The notes beneath the pieces were generated by a model that did not search any database, was not told the DNA's origin, and was given only the letters and a program-made list of their open reading frames with translations. From Alkalibacterium sp. (GTDB taxonomy: Bacteria; Bacillota; Bacilli; Lactobacillales; Carnobacteriaceae_A): a stretch of DNA of 64,000 nucleotides. This document shows, in pieces, positions 27,554 to 35,652 of the stretch. The translations under genes were made by a program, and so were the position numbers. The stretch's first letter is position 1; each line of letters opens with the position of its first letter. Where the stretch lies: contig JAFIFE010000023.1 in NCBI GenBank assembly GCA_020832185.1, positions 185,301-249,300 of the forward strand, given 5' to 3'.

Positions 27554-28649
27554 TCAATTAACCCAAGAAGAAATTGATGCGATGCTTAACGGTGGGTTTG
27601 CAGAACAAGATGAGCCTGAGCAAATGGAAGACCCATTAAGTCAGGATATGAAAGATATCATTGGAGAAGTTGGAAACATTTCAATGTCTCAAGCTGCGAC
27701 CACTCTTTCTCAATTATTGAATCGGGAAGTAAAAATTACGACACCTGTTGTTAAAGGTGTGACGATCAAACAAATCATGGATGCAAATGAGACCCCTAAA
27801 GTGGTCACAACGATCGGCTTTAAAGAAGGCCTCGTTGGTAAAAATGTGCTTATGATCGATGTGGACGATGCTATAATTATTGCTGATTTGATGATGGGAA
27901 ACGATGGCACGAATGTAGAAAACAATGAGTTTACTGAACTTGAGTTGAGTGCAGTGTCTGAGGCAATGAATCAGATGATCGGGTCCGCTTCAACAGCTAT
28001 GGCTACGATGTTCGACCGTCGAGTAGACATCTCTCCACCGAGTGTGAAGAAATGGGAGAATGCTGAAGAAGCTGCTCTGGATATGCCTGACACGGGTCAA
28101 ATGGTGTGTACGACATCTTTCCGTTTAAGTGTAGAAGGCCTTCTTGATAGTGAGATCATGCAGATCCTGCCACTGGATACAGTAATGGAGATTGCAGATA
28201 TTATGGTTGGCGATGAGGCTGAGGTATTGGTTGGACGCGAGGGAATCAAAGTCGTATCAGAGGCAGTTGAAGAACCGAAGCGTGAAACTGTATCTGAGGA
28301 GGAGTCCACAGAGCAGAGTGAGTCAGTGAGTATTCAGAAACCTAAGTTCCAGGATTTGAACCGTAGTGAGTCTAAACATTCACCGCGGAATCTGGACCTG
28401 ATCATGGATGTACCGCTGGATTTCAGTGTTGTACTTGGGAAGAGCCGCAAGACAATCAAAGATATTTTATCCTTAAGTACAGGTTCAGTTGTTGAACTTG
28501 ATAAAATGACAGATGAGCCGCTTGAAATTTATGTCAATGGGAAGCTGATTGCGGAAGGTGAAGTCGTTGTCATCAACGAAAGCTTCGGTATTCGTATCAC
28601 GAACATTTTAAGTAAAGAACAGCGTGTCCGTCATTTGAATAAAGATTAA
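27546..28649 (+). CDS. fliY: Flagellar motor switch phosphatase FliY (FliN homologue)
   Basis: A 367-aa protein: an N-terminal EEIDAMLNG CheY-P-binding peptide, a CheC-like domain with two phosphatase motifs (DIIGEVGN and SAVSEAMN, both D/S-x3-E-x2-N), an acidic linker (about 235-275) and a C-terminal SpoA domain as in FliN. It forms the lower C-ring and dephosphorylates CheY-P at the motor. The ATG at 27546 is 9 nt from GGAGGAG and overlaps the fliM stop (ATGAGTAA); the GTG at 27540 is too close to the site. The gene is followed by a strong terminator. Confidence 0.93.
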   Translation: MSNQLTQEEIDAMLNGGFAEQDEPEQMEDPLSQDMKDIIGEVGNISMSQAATTLSQLLNREVKITTPVVKGVTIKQIMDANETPKVVTTIGFKEGLVGKNVLMIDVDDAIIIADLMMGNDGTNVENNEFTELELSAVSEAMNQMIGSASTAMATMFDRRVDISPPSVKKWENAEEAALDMPDTGQMVCTTSFRLSVEGLLDSEIMQILPLDTVMEIADIMVGDEAEVLVGREGIKVVSEAVEEPKRETVSEEESTEQSESVSIQKPKFQDLNRSESKHSPRNLDLIMDVPLDFSVVLGKSRKTIKDILSLSTGSVVELDKMTDEPLEIYVNGKLIAEGEVVVINESFGIRITNILSKEQRVRHLNKD

Positions 28650-28663
28650 CTTGAATAAAAGGT

Positions 28664-28690
28664 AAAAGCAGGAGAAATCCTGCTTTTTTT
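28664..28690 (+). terminator. Terminator of the chemotaxis operon
   Basis: AAAAGCAGGA (28664-28673) pairs with TCCTGCTTTT (28678-28687) around a GAAA tetraloop, and the T run continues to 28690. Confidence 0.92.
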
Positions 28691-28701
28691 GTACGGTTGT
28701 G

Positions 28702-28740
28702 AAAAGTAAACCGATGGTTTAAAAAGTTGAGACAGGTTTA
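28702..28740. repeat. Left copy of an imperfect direct repeat
   Basis: A 22-nt segment (core GTAAACnGATnGTTTAAA) and a looser TTGAG-containing extension recur at 28961-28998 in the same orientation. The two copies flank the foldable element at 28759-28943. Confidence 0.6.
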
Positions 28741-28758
28741 AGTACAGATTTTAGTGTG

Positions 28759-28943
28759 ATGTTTTTGGAGTTTCAGCCGAAGCTGCGGTGGGCGGCCTCA
28801 ACTAACTCCGTCTGCGGTGCAGCCGGAGTGGATTTTCGGGCTCGCTGGATGAGGCTGTATTTTTATTGTAGAGTTTATATTTAGTATCAACTTATTTCAC
28901 TAACACTTTTCCCACCTGCGACACGTCTGAAATCCAAAAACAT
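28759..28943. other. Nested, foldable GC-rich element (candidate structured RNA or intergenic repeat)
   Basis: Four colinear, nested helices can be drawn. ATGTTTTTGGAGTTTCAG (28759-28776) pairs with 28927-28943 with one bulged G. GGTGGG (28787-28792) pairs with CCCACC (28911-28916). GCCTCA (28795-28800) pairs with TGAGGC (28850-28855). The innermost hairpin (28805-28829) has ACTCCG/CGGAGT enclosing CTGC/GCAG around GGT. The core is clearly richer in GC than the AT-rich spacer around it and has no credible reading frame. A transcribed structured RNA or a dispersed mobile-type repeat are both possible; strand cannot be decided. Confidence 0.55.
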
Positions 28944-28960
28944 AAATTCTGCCTTGTGCT

Positions 28961-28998
28961 AAAAGTAAACGGATAGTTTAAAGATTGAGCTGTGGCTT
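28961..28998. repeat. Right copy of the imperfect direct repeat
   Basis: It matches 28702-28740 with two mismatches in the first 22 nt and weaker similarity beyond. The remaining spacer from 29000 to 29180 is AT-rich and shows no gene. Confidence 0.6.
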
Positions 28999-29184
28999 AT
29001 TGTTAATAGTGTTTGATTAAAAAAGTAATTAAGCTAAACCTAGTTGCAGAATATAATAATGGATATTAGGGAGAATTTATTCATTTTGATGTATTTAGGT
29101 CACAACTATTGTACTTGAGCGGGTTACATTGTCTTTATTTTTTCGATATACTTACTTTAGTTTTTGTTATTCGAGAATTGAGGG

Positions 29185-29210
29185 TTAATGTTCTATTAAT
29201 TTATCCGATA
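29185..29210 (+). promoter_or_regulatory. Sigma-28 promoter of the flgM operon
   Basis: TTAA (29185-29188), a 16-nt spacer and CCGATA (29205-29210) lie about 80 nt before flgM. Confidence 0.88.
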
Positions 29211-29292
29211 GTAAGGGTAGGATACACTTGTTAGGATATATAAAAGAAATTGTCGGATAATGAAGTGTAGTTTTTAAAGGAGAGTGCGAAAG

Positions 29293-29565
29293 ATGAAAAT
29301 AAATAAATATACTAATGTGGTTTCTTCAGTAAACCAATCTAAACAAGCTAAAAAAGAAGTCGTTAATAATAAACCTCAAGCTAAAGAAGCCGATAAGGTC
29401 AGCATTTCTAAGGAAGCTCAGGCTTTGCTGGATGCGGATAAAGTTGCTTTTTCTGAACGTGTAAATTCAATCAAACAGTCTATTCAAAATGGCGAGTACG
29501 AAGTTGACCCAAGTAAAATTACTGAAGGACTACTTAAATCGTTGAAAGATCAGAAGGAGTTTTAA
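29293..29565 (+). CDS. flgM: Anti-sigma-28 factor FlgM
   Basis: A 90-aa protein that holds FliA inactive until it is exported through the finished hook. The disordered Lys/Gln-rich N-half is followed by the conserved VSISKEAQALL segment and C-terminal helices (RVNSIKQSIQNGEYEVD) that bind sigma-28. The start is ATG 29293, 11 nt from AAAGGAG; a GTG nine nt earlier is too near the site. A sigma-28 promoter precedes it, so FliA drives its own inhibitor. flgN, flgK and flgL follow in one operon. Confidence 0.9.
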   Translation: MKINKYTNVVSSVNQSKQAKKEVVNNKPQAKEADKVSISKEAQALLDADKVAFSERVNSIKQSIQNGEYEVDPSKITEGLLKSLKDQKEF

Positions 29566-29570
29566 TTTTA

Positions 29571-29936
29571 ATGACTAAAACAGAACAAGTTATCGGTCTG
29601 TTACATCAATTAAAAGATGTATTAGAAAAAGAAAAAACAGTTTTGATTGAAAATGATGGCGCTAAATTACCTGAGATCATTCAGTCTAAAGAAGACATCA
29701 TGATTGCTTTATCTACGTTTGATGAGGAAAACGTTGAGATGGATAAGCTCAGCGTTCTTTCACGTGAAGTGAAGGCTCTTCAGGAAACCAATTTAATGTT
29801 GACAGAACAGTCACTTCGTTTTACTGAGACGATGCTGGAACACATTAAAAAAGCAGCGAAGCAGAACAATACCTATTCAAAAAAAGGGACATTTGACGAC
29901 ACGAAAAAGAGCACGCTCTTAGATCAGTCACTTTAA
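29571..29936 (+). CDS. flgN: Flagellar export chaperone FlgN
   Basis: A 121-aa helical coiled-coil protein of the FlgN family, between flgM and flgK as in Bacillus (yvyG position). It should escort the hook-filament junction proteins FlgK and FlgL to the export gate. Sequence similarity in the family is low; the call rests on size, the helical LLHQLKDVLEKEK start and gene order. It starts 5 bp after flgM. Confidence 0.85.
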   Translation: MTKTEQVIGLLHQLKDVLEKEKTVLIENDGAKLPEIIQSKEDIMIALSTFDEENVEMDKLSVLSREVKALQETNLMLTEQSLRFTETMLEHIKKAAKQNNTYSKKGTFDDTKKSTLLDQSL

Positions 29937-29947
29937 GGAGAAAACAT

Positions 29948-31438
29948 ATGAGTGGATTATTTGGAACTTTAAATACAGCAACGAAGGGACTACAAGCCCA
30001 GCAAACAGCGCTTCAAACGATTGGACATAACGTGGCAAATGCCAATACCACTGGATACACCAGACAGCGCGTAACCATGCAGGCGGATTTTGCTCAAACG
30101 ATACCCGGAGTCGGACAAGTGGGTACGGGAGTACGTGTAGGGAATATTGACCGCGTCAGTGATCAGTATGTGAATACTCAATTAAGAGAAGCACATTCTA
30201 CTACTAAAAAACATGAATCATTGTCAGATATCATTGGGCAGCTCGAAGCAGTGTTCAACGAACCGTCTGATTCAGGACTTTCAAATAAAATTTCTGACGT
30301 TTTTAATGCCTGGACCTATTTGGCTTCTAACCCTGAACAATCATCTGCACGTACTATGCTTGTTCAAACTACTGAAACGTTTACAGATACGATTCACCAT
30401 ATGGCCAATTCTATGGAAAGTTTACATAAAGATACACTGAATGAATTAGACAAAGACGCCCTGGATGCTAATTCAACCCTCCAGCAGCTGGAAAATTTAA
30501 ATCATCAAATTTGGCAGGCTTCAGTAAGAGGTTTTACACCTAATGATTTACTAGACCATCAGGATCGTTTGATGACTGACTTAGCCGGTAAAATTGATAT
30601 TACTGTAGACAGGGATAAATTTAATCGTGTCTCTATTAGTATTGATGGGAATAATGTACTGGATAGTAACTCCCGCAAAGAGCTCGCAGTGGTCACAGGA
30701 TTTAATGAAGCAGGCCGACCAGTTTTATCTAATGGGGAAGAAGTTGAAGGAGACGTCCAACTAGGGTCAATAGTCATTAAATCAGAAGACTCTATGGCAA
30801 CAGTTAATGCAAAAAGTGGAACAATGCGTGGAACTCAAGATGCTTTAAGTGTAATCAATAATATGCAAGGAGACTTGAATGAGTTTGCCTACAGCTTTGC
30901 ATTAGCAGTTAATACAATTCATTCCGATGGAGATCTGGAGAATAATCAGTTATTTTTCAATGAAGTTACAAAAGAAAATGCTGCATCAACTATTCGAGTG
31001 TCTCAAGAACTGAGAAATAATCCGGATGCTGTTGTATCAGGAAGAAGTCTAACGAATGATGTTTCTGGAGATGGCACACGAGCTCAGGCAATTGCATCTT
31101 TACAAAATCAGACCTTACCTATAAATTCCGATGGATGGACATTCGATGCAGATACTATGAAAATCAATAGTAATGCGACTGGTTCTACATTATTCGGTCG
31201 GTATAACAGTATGGTTACAGAAATGGGTATTGTAAAACAGCAAGAGGATAATATGCTGGAAACTCAAAATGCGCTCATGCATTTACTGACCCAGCGCCGG
31301 GAATCCATATCTGGAGTAGACATCAATGAAGAAGTAGTCGATATGATTAAATTTTCAAGTGCATTCCAGGCTAACTCAAGAGTACTTCAGACTATTTCTG
31401 AAATGCTCGATACATTAATCAATAGAACAGGGGTATAA
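29948..31438 (+). CDS. flgK: Flagellar hook-associated protein FlgK (HAP1)
   Basis: A 496-aa junction protein. The N-terminus has LNTATKGLQAQQTALQTIGHN and VANANTTGYTRQRV, the rod/hook family signature. The C-terminus ends in the helical SGVDINEEVVDMIKFSSAFQANSR block shared with other axial proteins. It joins hook to filament and is exported through the type III apparatus without a cleaved signal. AAGGAG precedes the ATG; flgL follows after 2 bp. Confidence 0.94.
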   Translation: MSGLFGTLNTATKGLQAQQTALQTIGHNVANANTTGYTRQRVTMQADFAQTIPGVGQVGTGVRVGNIDRVSDQYVNTQLREAHSTTKKHESLSDIIGQLEAVFNEPSDSGLSNKISDVFNAWTYLASNPEQSSARTMLVQTTETFTDTIHHMANSMESLHKDTLNELDKDALDANSTLQQLENLNHQIWQASVRGFTPNDLLDHQDRLMTDLAGKIDITVDRDKFNRVSISIDGNNVLDSNSRKELAVVTGFNEAGRPVLSNGEEVEGDVQLGSIVIKSEDSMATVNAKSGTMRGTQDALSVINNMQGDLNEFAYSFALAVNTIHSDGDLENNQLFFNEVTKENAASTIRVSQELRNNPDAVVSGRSLTNDVSGDGTRAQAIASLQNQTLPINSDGWTFDADTMKINSNATGSTLFGRYNSMVTEMGIVKQQEDNMLETQNALMHLLTQRRESISGVDINEEVVDMIKFSSAFQANSRVLQTISEMLDTLINRTGV

Positions 31439-31440
31439 TC

Positions 31441-32370
31441 ATGAGAATAACGAACTCCTTAATGTCTCAAAGTTTTTTATCAAATTTAGGAAAAAGCACT
31501 AATAAAGTATTTAGATACCAGGAGCAGCTGTCTTCTTTAAAACAGGTGAGTCGTCCAAGTGATGACCCGCTAAAAGTATCTAAGATTCTTGACTTGAATA
31601 ACGAACTGAAACAAAACGCTCAATATAAAACAACTATTAATGACACAATCGATTTTACAAATGTTCAAGACTCTGCACTAGCCAACGCGACCAATTCACT
31701 TCAGCGTATTTCTACACTGACGCAACAAGCAGCAAATGGAACGTACAGTGCTGATGATAGACAAGCGATAAAAAAGGAAATCGAAAGTGAAGTAGAAACA
31801 ATGATGGATTCTTTAAACACTAACTTCGGCGGACGCTACATATTTAGTGGTCAGAACAGCACGACGAAACCATTTACGATTGACAGAACAGATGGAAATT
31901 TTGACATTGTCTATAATGGATCTGGAGAGAACGTGAATGGGAATGTCTCAAAAGAAATCTCTAGAGGCGTCAGTATTGATTTAAAGACTGACGGAAATGT
32001 TTTGTTTAATGAAAGAGAAGTAGATGGAGTAAAAGAAAATATTAGTACGATCTTTAAAGATTTATTTACTGCACTGGATGCTAATGATACCGAAGCACTG
32101 GGCGGTAAATTGTTATCTCAAGTTGGAAGAGAAATAACTAATACAGTCAACTTAAGATCAGGTATCGGTGCTATTCAAAATCGTTTAATCGCAGCCAAGG
32201 ATCGTAATGAATCTGAGTATTTAAACTTGGAAAGTGCGTTGTCGACTAACCAGGATATCGATCTGGCAGAAACTTACATGAACTATTCAATGGAAATGGT
32301 TGCTTATCAGGCATCAATGAACATGGGTACACGTATTTTGCAGACTAACATTATGGATTACGTGAGATAA
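31441..32370 (+). CDS. flgL: Flagellar hook-associated protein FlgL (HAP3)
   Basis: A 309-aa flagellin-related junction protein with an RITNSLMSQSFLSNLGKS start, a SRPSDDPLKVSKIL segment and a YMNYSMEMVAYQASMNMG helix near the end. It links FlgK to the filament. In Bacillus, fliW and csrA follow flgL; here the next gene is flagellin after a terminator and a separate promoter. Confidence 0.93.
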   Translation: MRITNSLMSQSFLSNLGKSTNKVFRYQEQLSSLKQVSRPSDDPLKVSKILDLNNELKQNAQYKTTINDTIDFTNVQDSALANATNSLQRISTLTQQAANGTYSADDRQAIKKEIESEVETMMDSLNTNFGGRYIFSGQNSTTKPFTIDRTDGNFDIVYNGSGENVNGNVSKEISRGVSIDLKTDGNVLFNEREVDGVKENISTIFKDLFTALDANDTEALGGKLLSQVGREITNTVNLRSGIGAIQNRLIAAKDRNESEYLNLESALSTNQDIDLAETYMNYSMEMVAYQASMNMGTRILQTNIMDYVR

Positions 32371-32380
32371 TATCAGATGT

Positions 32381-32420
32381 ATAAATGACCAGTGCTAATA
32401 AAGCACTGGTCATTTATATT
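32381..32420 (+). terminator. Terminator after flgL
   Basis: ATAAATGACCAGTGCT (32381-32396) pairs perfectly over 16 bp with 32402-32417 around AATAA. The downstream T tract is short and interrupted (ATTTCC), so it may also act as an mRNA end stabiliser. Confidence 0.75.
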
Positions 32421-32457
32421 TCCAAAAAAATTAAATCAATAAAGTTGAAAAAAAGAC

Positions 32458-32483
32458 TTAACATATAAGTAACACTTCCGATA
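32458..32483 (+). promoter_or_regulatory. Sigma-28 promoter of flagellin
   Basis: TTAA (32458-32461), a 16-nt spacer and CCGATA (32478-32483) lie about 60 nt before fliC. Confidence 0.9.
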
Positions 32484-32544
32484 GTAAGTGTAGAAGGCAA
32501 TGAAGCCTTTAAAATATAAAACCTATATTGGAGGAAAACAAATT

Positions 32545-33363
32545 ATGCGTATTAATACAAACACAGCAGCGATGAATACATATTCTCGTTTGACACAAGC
32601 TAACGGATCTCGAGGGAACTCAATGGCTAAATTATCATCAGGTTTAAGAATCAACAAAGCAGGCGACGATGCTGCTGGACTATCAATCTCAGAAAAAATG
32701 AAAAACCAAATTTCTGGATTAAATCAAGCAACTCGTAATGCACAAGATGGAATTTCTTTAATCCAAACAGCTGAGGGTGCTTTGAATGAAACTCACTCAA
32801 TCTTAAACCGTATGCGTGACCTTTCTGTTCAAGCAGGTAACGAAACTAATAGTCCAGATGACTTGGCAGCAATTAATGCAGAATTAAGTGCACTGACAAC
32901 TGAAGTTGATCGTATTGCCAATGCAACAGAATTTAATGGTAAGAAATTACTAAATGCAGCTGATACAGAAATTACATTACAAATTGGATCAAACACTTCT
33001 GCTGAAAACAAACTTACAGTTGAAATTGGTCAAATGGACTCTGCAGGACTATTAATTGATGGTTTAGATGTTACAGCGGCTGGTGGAGCAGATACTGCTA
33101 TAGATGCACTGGATGAAGCAATTAAATCAGTCTCAGAACAACGAGCTAACTTAGGAGCTAACCAGAACCGTTTAGATCACACAATCAACAACTTAACTAC
33201 AACTAAAGAAAACTTATCAGAAGCTAACTCACGTATCCGTGATGTTGATATGGCTGAAGAAATGATGGAATTCACTAAGAACAACATTCTTTCTCAAGCT
33301 TCAACAGCAATGCTTGCTCAAGCTAACCAAATGCCTCAAGGCGTACTACAATTACTGGGATAA
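32545..33363 (+). CDS. fliC: Flagellin
   Basis: A 272-aa flagellin. The conserved D0/D1 ends are present: MRINTNTAAMNTYSRL with AKLSSGLRINKAGDDAAG at the start, and NRLDHTINNL with ILSQASTAMLAQANQ and VLQLLG at the end. The variable middle is only about 60 residues, so the filament is built almost wholly of the core domains and has little surface-exposed sequence. The start is ATG 32545 after TTGGAGG; an in-frame ATG 45 nt upstream has no good site. It is the only flagellin gene in the window. Confidence 0.95.
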   Translation: MRINTNTAAMNTYSRLTQANGSRGNSMAKLSSGLRINKAGDDAAGLSISEKMKNQISGLNQATRNAQDGISLIQTAEGALNETHSILNRMRDLSVQAGNETNSPDDLAAINAELSALTTEVDRIANATEFNGKKLLNAADTEITLQIGSNTSAENKLTVEIGQMDSAGLLIDGLDVTAAGGADTAIDALDEAIKSVSEQRANLGANQNRLDHTINNLTTTKENLSEANSRIRDVDMAEEMMEFTKNNILSQASTAMLAQANQMPQGVLQLLG

Positions 33364-33402
33364 TTTCTCAAATGGGTTAACTTGTTTCAAAATTGACTTA
33401 AT

Positions 33403-33432
33403 CGAAGCAGTAAATTACTGCTTCGGTTTTGT
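33403..33432 (+). terminator. Terminator or attenuator after flagellin
   Basis: CGAAGCAGTA (33403-33412) pairs perfectly with TACTGCTTCG (33416-33425) around AAT, followed by GTTTTG. The weak T run would let some transcripts continue into flaG, fliD and fliS. Confidence 0.75.
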
Positions 33433-33479
33433 TGTACATAGGCTAATTAACAATAATTATATACGAGGAGCTGGATTAA

Positions 33480-33863
33480 ATGAGTCAGCGTGTGAGTTCA
33501 ATTGATGCATTAAAGTCTATAGATCGGGTTTTACATTCAAATAGAAATACGGTATCCTACTCGGGTGACCATGTCGTCGACCCTGTGAAACCGGTTGGTG
33601 AAATCGATACTTCTTTTGATCGAGTGCAGTACAAACCATCAAGAGAGGAAATAGACTCATTGGTTGATGAGGCACAGGAAGTTATTCAGAGAGTAAATGC
33701 ACAGCTGACTTTTAAAGTACATGAAGGTACGGGACGCACTCTAGTCCAGATAGTTGAAAAAGGGACTGACGAAGTCATCAGAGAAATTCCACCTGAAAAA
33801 ATGCTTGATGTGATTGCCGGTATCTGGCAGTGGGCAGGGTTAATAGTAGATAGAACGGAGTGA
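33480..33863 (+). CDS. flaG: FlaG family protein
   Basis: A 127-aa protein. A variable N-half precedes the conserved FlaG core (NAQLTFKVHEGTGRTLVQIV and IREIPPEKMLDVIAG, about 75-115). FlaG proteins influence filament length in several bacteria, but the mechanism is unclear. It lies between fliC and fliD, the usual place, and starts at an ATG after CGAGGAGC. No promoter was recognised, so it probably depends on read-through from fliC. Confidence 0.88.
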   Translation: MSQRVSSIDALKSIDRVLHSNRNTVSYSGDHVVDPVKPVGEIDTSFDRVQYKPSREEIDSLVDEAQEVIQRVNAQLTFKVHEGTGRTLVQIVEKGTDEVIREIPPEKMLDVIAGIWQWAGLIVDRTE

Positions 33864-33867
33864 GTTA

Positions 33868-35259
33868 ATGAGCGATTTGAGCATGATGGGGATATATTCC
33901 GGAATTGATATGAGCATGGTCGATAAGATCATGGAAGCGGAAGCAGCAAAAGGAACTAAGTTTACCCGACAAAAGGAACAGTACACGAAATCTCAAAATG
34001 CATGGAAAGATATGAATACCCGTCTGGATTCATTATATAAACGGTTAGAAGAGTTACAGAAACCAGAAACTTTTAATTCTAAATCAGTTACACTAACTGG
34101 TCCGGAAAATGTCGGAGTGACTGCGGGTTCTAATGCAGCAACTGCTAATTACCGCGTTCAAGTGCAGCAGCTTGCTACTCAAACACGTTTAACTGGGAAT
34201 AAGGTACCGACAGGTGGAGATATACGAACTGAACTAAACATAAGTGGTTCTTTCGACTTGAATCTCGGAGATGGTAACGTTCATTCAATCGAAATTGATG
34301 AAACTGACAGTCTACGGTCTATTAGTGAAAAAATCAATAGCACCGCTGCTCAATCGGGTATTCGTTCATCTATTGTTGATAATCGTTTAGTACTGACACA
34401 TTCTGAATTTGGTAACAAAGAGTTAAGTGTATCAGGTACAGCTGCAGGTAGTCTAGGTTTTAATGAGAATACTACGGCAATTATAGGCCAAGAGGCGATA
34501 TTTACAATTGATGGACTGGAAATTACTCGTCCCTCAAATACAATTGATGATGTGATCGAGGGCTTAAGCTTTAACCTGACAAACGTACATGGTGCAAATG
34601 AATCCACAGTCGTATCTGTCACTGAAAACCTGGACAAAGCAGCGGATGCCTTACAAAAATTTGTGGAACAGTATAATTCCACTATGAGTTTTGTAAGGTC
34701 TCAATTAAGTGTAGGAGATCCATCAGCTGAGAGCAATACAACAGGCACATTATCAGGTGATGGTACACTGATGCGACTGCAGTCAAGTCTGCGTTCAATG
34801 GTGACCAGTCAGGAATCTCATGGGACGTCTATCAATGGCCTGCAGAGTTTAGGAGTGACCGTTGACCGTAATGGAACAGCATCATTTGACCGCACGGTGC
34901 TTGAAAAGCAGGTAAAAGAAAATCCGAATGACGTGAAAGACTTTTTCTCATCTTCAAGGCAAGTTCCAAATGAAGACGGAGAAGGAACCACGACTGAACG
35001 TAAAGGATTCTCAACAAACATGCGTTCATTCGTCAACCAGTACATTTCAAGTTCATCTGGAATCATCAAGACAAGACGTGAAACCTATGATAGAATGATT
35101 CGTGACGTTAATGATCGAATTACTAAGTTTGAAGAGCGTCTTGAGATGCGAAAGAATCGTTACATCAAGCAGTTTTCTGCTTTAGATACAGCGATGATGA
35201 AAGCTGAGTCTCAAATGGACTTTATGTTCAGTCAGTTAAATATGAATCAGGGAAAATAA
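33868..35259 (+). CDS. fliD: Flagellar filament capping protein FliD (HAP2)
   Basis: A 463-aa filament cap. The N-terminal HAP2 region (about 10-110) and C-terminal region (about 230-450, ending in a long coiled coil around YDRMIRDVNDRITKFEERLE) are typical, with GLSFNLTNV-type core strands between. The cap folds incoming flagellin at the filament tip. It follows flaG after 4 bp and is followed by two chaperone-size genes. Confidence 0.93.
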   Translation: MSDLSMMGIYSGIDMSMVDKIMEAEAAKGTKFTRQKEQYTKSQNAWKDMNTRLDSLYKRLEELQKPETFNSKSVTLTGPENVGVTAGSNAATANYRVQVQQLATQTRLTGNKVPTGGDIRTELNISGSFDLNLGDGNVHSIEIDETDSLRSISEKINSTAAQSGIRSSIVDNRLVLTHSEFGNKELSVSGTAAGSLGFNENTTAIIGQEAIFTIDGLEITRPSNTIDDVIEGLSFNLTNVHGANESTVVSVTENLDKAADALQKFVEQYNSTMSFVRSQLSVGDPSAESNTTGTLSGDGTLMRLQSSLRSMVTSQESHGTSINGLQSLGVTVDRNGTASFDRTVLEKQVKENPNDVKDFFSSSRQVPNEDGEGTTTERKGFSTNMRSFVNQYISSSSGIIKTRRETYDRMIRDVNDRITKFEERLEMRKNRYIKQFSALDTAMMKAESQMDFMFSQLNMNQGK

Positions 35260-35272
35260 GGAGGAACAGCTG

Positions 35273-35638
35273 ATGGTATCAGAAAAATTAAGTTTAATCG
35301 AACAAAAAAAAGAACATCTTGAAGACATGCTTGATCGTTTAATTAATTGGGATCAGTCAGCTGATACTGCTCAATATATTATCGATCAGAACCAGGAGTC
35401 CATTGAAGAGATTCTTGGACTAGATAAATGTCTGTCTTCTGAGCAATTAGCTGATTTTACCGAAAAGAACCGATGGCTAATCGAACAGGTTATTGCTGTT
35501 CAGGAACGGGTGATTACTGAGATCAAGAAGGAATCCGCAGTCTTGGCTGATCAGATGAAGCAAGTTAACCGTAAAGATAAAGTTGTCAGTCACTATATGG
35601 ATAAAGAAAAGTCACTGTTTGTTGACCGTGACGTGTAA
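35273..35638 (+). CDS. Small helical protein between fliD and fliS, probably FliT-like chaperone
   Basis: A 121-aa, highly charged, all-helical protein with no membrane segment. Sequence alone does not identify it. Size, composition (long amphipathic helices rich in Glu, Lys and Gln) and position between fliD and fliS suggest the FliD chaperone FliT or a FlgN-type chaperone; in Bacillus fliT follows fliS instead of preceding it. TAAGGAGGAAC is a strong ribosome binding site. Confidence 0.6.
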   Translation: MVSEKLSLIEQKKEHLEDMLDRLINWDQSADTAQYIIDQNQESIEEILGLDKCLSSEQLADFTEKNRWLIEQVIAVQERVITEIKKESAVLADQMKQVNRKDKVVSHYMDKEKSLFVDRDV

Positions 35639-35652
35639 GAGAGGGTTAGATT

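Noticed and set aside
28691..29180. Possible small genes in the spacer before flgM
   Set aside because: No frame of useful length with a ribosome binding site was found; the stretch is better explained by the foldable element and AT-rich promoter DNA.
29228..29262. Second sigma-28-like site just before flgM (CGGATA at 29254-29259)
   Set aside because: The -10 is off consensus and no TTAA/TAAA lies at 16 nt. The site at 29185-29210 is complete.
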